Positions 59,123-64,000 of a DNA stretch of 64,000 nucleotides are shown piece after piece. The DNA comes from Rhodococcoides fascians NBRC 12155 = LMG 3623 (GTDB taxonomy: Bacteria; Actinomycetota; Actinomycetes; Mycobacteriales; Mycobacteriaceae), in the NCBI RefSeq assembly GCF_001894785.1, contig NZ_BCWW01000002.1, positions 62,001 through 126,000 on the forward strand, given 5' to 3'. Numbering within the stretch: the first letter of the stretch is position 1; each line of letters opens with the position of its first letter. The notes below the pieces were generated by a model. That model was not told where the DNA came from. It saw only the letters and a program-made list of their open reading frames with translations, and made no database searches. The translations under genes and the position numbers were made by a program.

Positions 59123-60167
59123 TCTCGAAGTCGACAGCACCGGCCAACGCCAGATAGATCGGTTGCGAGACGTGGCCGTCGGACAGAAACAGGTGCCCAC
59201 GGGCACCGGTGAACGACACCGAATCGGATACGGATTCGATGATGCGAACATCTGCTGTGCCTGCCCTGTTCACCAGCGCGCCCAGCAGTTTGATGCCCTC
59301 GTAGCACGACTGTCCCAGTGCGCCGACGATCGGCGCATCGACCCCGAATGAACGAGCGAAACGAGCCGAGAATCCCAAACTTGCTTCGGTGGCGAGGGTT
59401 TCGAAATAGCCGGACGCGACGTACAGCCCGTGGGTGTTCTCGCCGCCGGCCGCCAGCAACATGTTCTCGTCCATCAGTGGACTGAGACGGATGCAGTGCC
59501 CGTCCAGCCCGGCCCCGGCGAATTGCTGATGAAAATGGACTGCGTCGTCGCCGATGAGGAGGACCACGGTCGCGTCGGCACCCGACCGCTCGATCGCGGT
59601 GACGGTCCTTGCGAAGTCGCTCGTGCCGACCGGTGCGAACTCCGCGTGCACCACCGATGCGCCCAGCCCACGGAGCCGAGTTGCCGTGATGGAAGCGCTC
59701 TTTCGGGGCCAGACGTAGTCGTTTCCGACGATTGCCCAGCGGCGTCGTCCGAATTCGCGAACGAGGAACTCCAGCGCCGGGACCAGTTGGTTGGCAGGGG
59801 TCTCACCGGTGATGAACAGTCCCGGGTAGCGGTCGCCGCCCTCGTACATGGAGGTGTACACGTACGGAATCCGTCCGAGCGTCACCGGAATGACGGCTCG
59901 CCGTACCGCCGAAGTGTGCATCCCCGCCACCGCATCGAGGGCACCGGCATCGAGCAGCGTCGCGACCTCGTGGGCCACCGTCACCGGATCGCGGCCGCCG
60001 TCGATGGACATCAACTCGACGCGGCGGCCCAACACGCCGGCCGAGGCGTTGAGTTCGTCCCTGGCCAGCTGGGCCGACAGCTCGCTCGAGGGTCCGATGA
60101 TGCCGAACGGTCCGGACATCGGAAAGATCAGGCCGACGCGAAACGTGTCGAACCGATCGCTGTTCAT
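59091..60167 (-). CDS. AmiC-like cytoplasmic amide-binding sensor
   Basis: A 358-residue type I periplasmic-binding fold without any signal peptide, so it is cytoplasmic. RVGLIFPMSGPFG, VAGMHTSAVRRAV, PYVYTSMYEGGDRYPGLFITGETP and AIVGNDYVWPRKSA match Pseudomonas AmiC, the amide-sensing regulator of amidase operons. R. rhodochrous J1 uses an AmiC-like protein (NhhC) with a MarR-like protein (NhhD) to control nitrile hydratase, as recalled. Here a MarR gene is divergent next door. The sensor likely detects the amide or nitrile handled by the downstream permease and nitrilase. Confidence 0.87.
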   Translation of the reverse strand: MNSDRFDTFRVGLIFPMSGPFGIIGPSSELSAQLARDELNASAGVLGRRVELMSIDGGRDPVTVAHEVATLLDAGALDAVAGMHTSAVRRAVIPVTLGRIPYVYTSMYEGGDRYPGLFITGETPANQLVPALEFLVREFGRRRWAIVGNDYVWPRKSASITATRLRGLGASVVHAEFAPVGTSDFARTVTAIERSGADATVVLLIGDDAVHFHQQFAGAGLDGHCIRLSPLMDENMLLAAGGENTHGLYVASGYFETLATEASLGFSARFARSFGVDAPIVGALGQSCYEGIKLLGALVNRAGTADVRIIESVSDSVSFTGARGHLFLSDGHVSQPIYLALAGAVDFEIIGEIRPARD

Positions 60168-60270
60168 CGTGCCGTCCGTCCGCTCGGTGTCTCTTCGCGG
60201 TTCGCTTCACCATAGAATCGCTGAGGGAGACTGTAGCGCCGACGCAGTAACCGAGCAGGGGGACGATCAC

Positions 60271-60708
60271 GTGGATCACCAGGATGCTGCGTCGGCAGCG
60301 CGTTTGCTCACCGTGGTCGAGCGGGCCGTGTCGGATCGATTGCGCGCCTCCCTCGTGCCGTGGGAATTGGACCTCGAAGAATGGCGAGTGCTGTCGCTGT
60401 TGTCCGACGGTGAGGGACACACGATGGCCGAGACGGCGGAGTTCGCATTGCTCTCGCCGCCGACGTTGACCAAGGCGGTCAACCGGCTGGTGTCCAACAA
60501 TCTGGTGCACCGCCGTACCGGCACCGTCGATCGTCGGCAGGTGCTGATCCGCTTGACGGCCCGTGGGAAAGCAAAGCACGACGCGGCCGCCCCGATGATG
60601 AACGACGCCGCGGCGATGGTCTTCCCGTCGGAGTCGGATCGTGAGCTGTTGCAGTCTCTGCTCCGGGCCCTCGAGACCAACGCGAAGACGGCCTCGATCA
60701 CCCACTGA
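60271..60708 (+). CDS. MarR-family regulator, NhhD-like
   Basis: A 145-residue winged-helix regulator. The recognition helix region is FALLSPPTLTKAVNRLVSNNLV and the wing is TGTVDRRQVLIRLTARG. The GTG at 60271 follows AGGGGGA with about 8 bases spacing. It is divergent from the AmiC-like sensor gene and precedes the permease-nitrilase operon. By analogy with NhhC/NhhD it may act with the sensor to switch on the downstream genes. Confidence 0.87.
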   Translation: MDHQDAASAARLLTVVERAVSDRLRASLVPWELDLEEWRVLSLLSDGEGHTMAETAEFALLSPPTLTKAVNRLVSNNLVHRRTGTVDRRQVLIRLTARGKAKHDAAAPMMNDAAAMVFPSESDRELLQSLLRALETNAKTASITH

Positions 60709-60782
60709 CCTTTCTCGGCGTCCGGTCTCGGACGCGGTCTCCGCCGTAACCTGCCAGGTCGGCCGCTTTCGTGATCTCTTTT

Positions 60783-60791
60783 TAACATGTT
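60783..60791. promoter_or_regulatory. Candidate promoter/operator upstream of the NCS1 permease
   Basis: TAACATGTT contains the self-complementary AACATGTT and a TANNNT hexamer (TAACAT, 60783-60788) in an AT-rich patch between the MarR gene and the permease. It may be a MarR target or a -10. Evidence is weak. Confidence 0.3.
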
Positions 60792-60877
60792 TCACATTGC
60801 AATAGTGTCCACGGAAAGTATTGTTCCGATGCAGCGCAGCCAGCGCTCTCGCCGCGAACCGAAGTGGACACCCGTTC

Positions 60878-62320
60878 ATGAACATGAAGAAATACTTCGA
60901 GGGGCCAGCGACCAGCCTCGACGATCAGATCGAAAGCTACGCAACCTCCCGAGTGCCCGACGACCAACGCTGGCGGCGGCCGGCGATCCTGCTGGTCCTC
61001 ACCGGCAACGTGACCGCGATGTTCTGGTTCGCCCTCGGCGGCCAGATCGGGTTTCTGGTGGGATGGCCGATGTTCCTGATCCCCGTGGCGTACATGGTGA
61101 TCGGTGCGACGCTCGTCGGCAGCCTCATCATGCGTATCGCCAGCCAAGAGGGTCTGTCGCTGCCACTGCTCACCCGCGGGCTCGGGTTCGGAACCAAGGG
61201 TTCTGCCGTCGCCTCGCTCGTCTACGCGGTCAACTACGTGTTCTACTTCATCTTCGAGGGCAGCATCGTCTCGCACGGGCTCAGTGAGCTCGCGGGGATC
61301 GAGATCGACTCCGCCTGGGCCACAGTGGTATTCGCGCTGGTCGCACTCGTGGCGCTGTTCTTCTCCTGGCGCGGTACGCACTCGATGAACATTCTGCAGC
61401 GCTTCGGGATGCCGATCTTCCTGATCCTGTTCGCCGTCGGTATGTACATGCTCGCCAGCGGTTACGTACTCGTCGGGCCCGGCGAATGGGAAGCGACCGG
61501 TGGATTCACCGCCACCGCACTGTGGCAGGCGTTCAGCCTCGCGAACGGGCAGGTCGTGTTCCAAGCACTCATCGCCACCGACTACGGACGGTTCGTCAAG
61601 AAGAGCGTCAGCTATGTCGGAACGGCCGGACTGATGCTGGCAGAACTGCTGATGATCGTCGTCGTGATGATTCTCGGTGTGTTCCTCGGTTTCACGATGC
61701 TGCGTCATTTCACCGGAACCACTGCAACACCGGAACTCTCGGCCACCGACCCGGGACTGTACTTCGCCATCGTCATGGGTCTGCTCGGCGTGATCTTCGC
61801 GGTGGTCACCCAGGTTCGCATCAACGTCATGAACCTGTATTCAGGATCCCTCGCCCTGTCCAACGCGTGGGATGTGCTCTCGCCCAGGAAGGTCGGGCGT
61901 CAATGGTGGATGGTGGCGCTACTGGTGGTGGGCGTGCTGTGCTACCCCGTCAACATTCTGCAGTACACCGACAAGTTCCTGGCCGTCACCGGCATCATGA
62001 CCAACACCTGGATCTTCATTCTGCTCGCGGACTACTTCGTATGCAGAAGACTGCTCGGCCTGGCACCCCGCGACAACATCGAGTTCCGCGAAGGGCGAGT
62101 GCGCAATTGGAACCCCTGCGGCATCGTCGCCATGGCAGCGGGCGTCGCGGTGGGCGGGCTCGGCGTGTTCGGACTCTACCCGTCGTATTACGCGTCGTTC
62201 ATCGCCATGCTTCTCGGTCCTCTTCTCTACGTTCCGCTCACGATGGCAACCCGCGGACAGTTCTACGAACCACCGAAATCGAACGATACCCTCATCGCCG
62301 AAAGGATTGTGGCGTCATGA
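60878..62320 (+). CDS. NCS1 family nucleobase/amide permease
   Basis: A 480-residue transporter with twelve segments of the purine-cytosine permease/CodB type. Typical parts are DDQRWRRPAILLVLTGNVTAMFWFALGG, GLGFGTKGS and NLYSGSLALSNA. It imports a nitrogenous compound, probably the substrate of the nitrilase whose ATG overlaps its stop (ATGA). The ATG at 60878 (MNMKKYFEG) is chosen as the family-like N-terminus; ATG 60884 is equally possible and no strong ribosome site separates them. Confidence 0.88.
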   Translation: MNMKKYFEGPATSLDDQIESYATSRVPDDQRWRRPAILLVLTGNVTAMFWFALGGQIGFLVGWPMFLIPVAYMVIGATLVGSLIMRIASQEGLSLPLLTRGLGFGTKGSAVASLVYAVNYVFYFIFEGSIVSHGLSELAGIEIDSAWATVVFALVALVALFFSWRGTHSMNILQRFGMPIFLILFAVGMYMLASGYVLVGPGEWEATGGFTATALWQAFSLANGQVVFQALIATDYGRFVKKSVSYVGTAGLMLAELLMIVVVMILGVFLGFTMLRHFTGTTATPELSATDPGLYFAIVMGLLGVIFAVVTQVRINVMNLYSGSLALSNAWDVLSPRKVGRQWWMVALLVVGVLCYPVNILQYTDKFLAVTGIMTNTWIFILLADYFVCRRLLGLAPRDNIEFREGRVRNWNPCGIVAMAAGVAVGGLGVFGLYPSYYASFIAMLLGPLLYVPLTMATRGQFYEPPKSNDTLIAERIVAS

Positions 62321-64000
62321 CATTCACTGCAGCAGCCGTACAATTCGAGCCCACGCTGTTCGCGAAGGAATCGAACGTCACCGCTCTGAGCGATCTCGTG
62401 GAGAAGGCGGCGTCGGACGGGGCGCGCCTGATCACGACACCCGAGATGGCAACCACCGGCTACTGCTTCCACGACACCGAGGAAGCGGCAACCGTCGTCG
62501 AACAGATCCCCGGCCCCACCACCGAGACGTTCGCCGAGATCGCGTCCCGTCGTAACTGCTACATCGTCGTGGGCATGCCCGAAGTCGATGCGACGAGCGG
62601 ATTGTTCTACAACAGTGCAGTTCTCATCGGTCCCGAGGGAATCGTCGGCACACACCGCAAGACGCATCCGTACATCGCCGAGCCCAAATGGGCGGCCCCG
62701 GGCGATCTCGGGCACCAGGTGTTCGAGACCCCGCTCGGTCGCATCGCACTGCTCATCTGCATGGATCTGCACTTCCTGGAGACGGCGCGAGTGGCTGCGC
62801 TTCAGGGTGCCGACGTGATCTGCCACATCAGCAACTGGCTCGCCGAACGCACTCCCGCCCCCTACTGGATCAGTCGGGCCTTCGAGAACAACTGCTACGT
62901 CATCGAGAGCAACCGCTGGGGTCTCGAACGAACCGTTCAGTTCAGCGGCGGCACCTGCATCATCGAACCCGACGGAAACGTGGCCGGCCGCCTCGACGTC
63001 GGTGACGGTATTGTCCTCGGCGACATCGACATTCGTCGCACACGAGAGGCCGGGCCCGTGCGCAGGCCGAATCTGTACCGTGAACTGCAGACCAACACGT
63101 ACGCGTGGAACCCGCTCGATTTCTTCACCCTCTACGGCCACTCGCCCTTACCGGCCGGGCGGACTTCGTCGGTGAGCGTCGTGCAATGCACTCCGGGGAC
63201 GTCGATCGACGGCAATCTCGACGACATCGAGCAGTGGGCCGCCGGCCTTGCAGGCGCGAGCGATCTCATCGTGTTTCCCGAACTGTCCGTCACCGGGCCG
63301 GTCTCCGCGGATCGCCCGCCGCGCGAGGTCGGGGAGTCGATCGACGGGACGTCGCTCTCACGCGTCGTCGATATCGCTGCCCGGCATGGTGTTTCGATGG
63401 TCGTCGGTGTGGCCGAGCACGACATCGGTTCCGATCGGGTGTACAACTCCGCAGTGCTGGTTCAGCCGGACGGAACCTGCACGGCGTACCGCCAGATCCA
63501 TCTGTCCGTCGAACACACCTCGCTGTTCGACGCGGGCGACCGCTGGACCGTCGTCGACCTTCCCGTCGGGAGAGTGGGAATGCTCGTCGGTCACGATGCA
63601 CTGGTGCCGGAGGCCGGCCGAATTCTGGCGCTGCGTGGTTGTGATCTGATCGTTTGCCCGGCCGCACTCGCAGGCACCTTCGTCGGCTCCCATCCGGGAA
63701 CCGACATCCCCCATGCAGCAGAGATTCCCACCGGAGCCGATCCCACGCACTGGCATCACATGCGCGTCCGGGCAGGCGAGAACAACGTGTACTTCGCGTT
63801 CGCCAACACGATCGACACCGACCGCGGAATTGCCGGACACAGCGGAGTATTCGGGCCCGACACCTTCGCCTTCCCCCGAACCGAAGCCCTCGTCGAGAGC
63901 GACGCGCCGGGCCGCGCGACCTGCGTCGTGGACACCACGAGCCTGGGTGGGGCGTACCCCACCAACGTCGTGCGCCGCAAAGACCTCGTGCTGATGCGGC
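62317..64000 (+). CDS. Two-domain nitrilase-family hydrolase, second domain inactive (partial)
   Basis: At least 561 residues, open to the window end with no stop. Domain 1 (1-280) has the complete Glu-Lys-Cys triad: Glu43 (TPEMATTGY), Lys115 (HRKTHP) and Cys148 (LLICMDLHF), so it should hydrolyse a nitrile or amide. Domain 2 (from about 283) repeats the fold (LIVFPELSVTGP, YNSAVLVQPDGT). It keeps Glu322 but has Gln393 (YRQIHL) for Lys and Gly425 (LVGHDALVPE) for Cys, so it should be inactive. The ATG overlaps the permease stop, with GAAAGG upstream. Domain fusion of two nitrilase units is unusual. Confidence 0.88.
   Translation, partial: MTFTAAAVQFEPTLFAKESNVTALSDLVEKAASDGARLITTPEMATTGYCFHDTEEAATVVEQIPGPTTETFAEIASRRNCYIVVGMPEVDATSGLFYNSAVLIGPEGIVGTHRKTHPYIAEPKWAAPGDLGHQVFETPLGRIALLICMDLHFLETARVAALQGADVICHISNWLAERTPAPYWISRAFENNCYVIESNRWGLERTVQFSGGTCIIEPDGNVAGRLDVGDGIVLGDIDIRRTREAGPVRRPNLYRELQTNTYAWNPLDFFTLYGHSPLPAGRTSSVSVVQCTPGTSIDGNLDDIEQWAAGLAGASDLIVFPELSVTGPVSADRPPREVGESIDGTSLSRVVDIAARHGVSMVVGVAEHDIGSDRVYNSAVLVQPDGTCTAYRQIHLSVEHTSLFDAGDRWTVVDLPVGRVGMLVGHDALVPEAGRILALRGCDLIVCPAALAGTFVGSHPGTDIPHAAEIPTGADPTHWHHMRVRAGENNVYFAFANTIDTDRGIAGHSGVFGPDTFAFPRTEALVESDAPGRATCVVDTTSLGGAYPTNVVRRKDLVLMR

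Noticed and set aside
59848-60270. Long N-terminal extension of the MarR regulator
   Set aside because: It is antisense to the AmiC-like gene and the MarR fold is complete from the GTG at 60271.

Overview
The window is a high-GC actinobacterial chromosome segment. It most likely comes from Rhodococcus or a close mycolic-acid-producing relative. The evidence is an MmpL3-type mycolate exporter, GTP-dependent PEP carboxykinase, mycothiol-type arsenate reductases, and gene orders recalled from Mycobacterium tuberculosis (mmpL3 - NYN protein - trmB - two dynamin-like GTPases - pckG, and a later methyltransferase / glycosyltransferase / membrane-protein trio). No rRNA, tRNA, insertion sequence, prophage or CRISPR array was seen.

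Layout. 0.1-13.5 kb: carbohydrate catabolism. A uronate dehydrogenase-like gene and an orphan sugar-ABC ATPase are followed by a KtrAB potassium system and a divergent polyol locus. In that locus a sorbitol-type dehydrogenase and mannitol 2-dehydrogenase face a SorC-family regulator and a complete ABC importer across a shared operator. 13.5-23.7 kb: an acyl-CoA ligase, an alpha/beta hydrolase, an ABC-F ATPase with an attenuator-like leader, and a tandem pair of penicillin-binding proteins, one active and one with its active site lost. 23.7-28.4 kb: an arsenic operon (arsR, acr3, two arsC, two flavoproteins). 28.4-42.8 kb: transporters, NhaA, YceI, a membrane adenylate cyclase divergent from an AI-2E-type permease, a two-component system, a glycosyltransferase, and DUF1707 and DUF2339 proteins. 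42.9-53.1 kb: the mmpL3-trmB-GTPase-pckG core. 53.2-59.1 kb: a ROK kinase and a glycan or lipid-export group. 59.1-64 kb: an amide/nitrile cluster with an AmiC-like sensor, a MarR regulator, an NCS1 permease and a two-domain nitrilase that runs off the window.

Three themes recur. First, many genes appear to be leaderless: a TANNNT -10 hexamer sits exactly 6 nt before the ATG or GTG. In one case a single palindromic TAAATTTA would serve two divergent leaderless genes symmetrically. Second, several convergent gene ends carry long perfect or near-perfect inverted repeats, including a hairpin family with compensatory stem changes. Third, genes are packed with 1-4 bp start/stop overlaps in operons and 17-66 bp antiparallel overlaps between convergent genes.

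Functional names rest on motif recognition and recalled family features, without database searches. Start codons were chosen from ribosome-binding sites, leaderless spacing or family length as stated.
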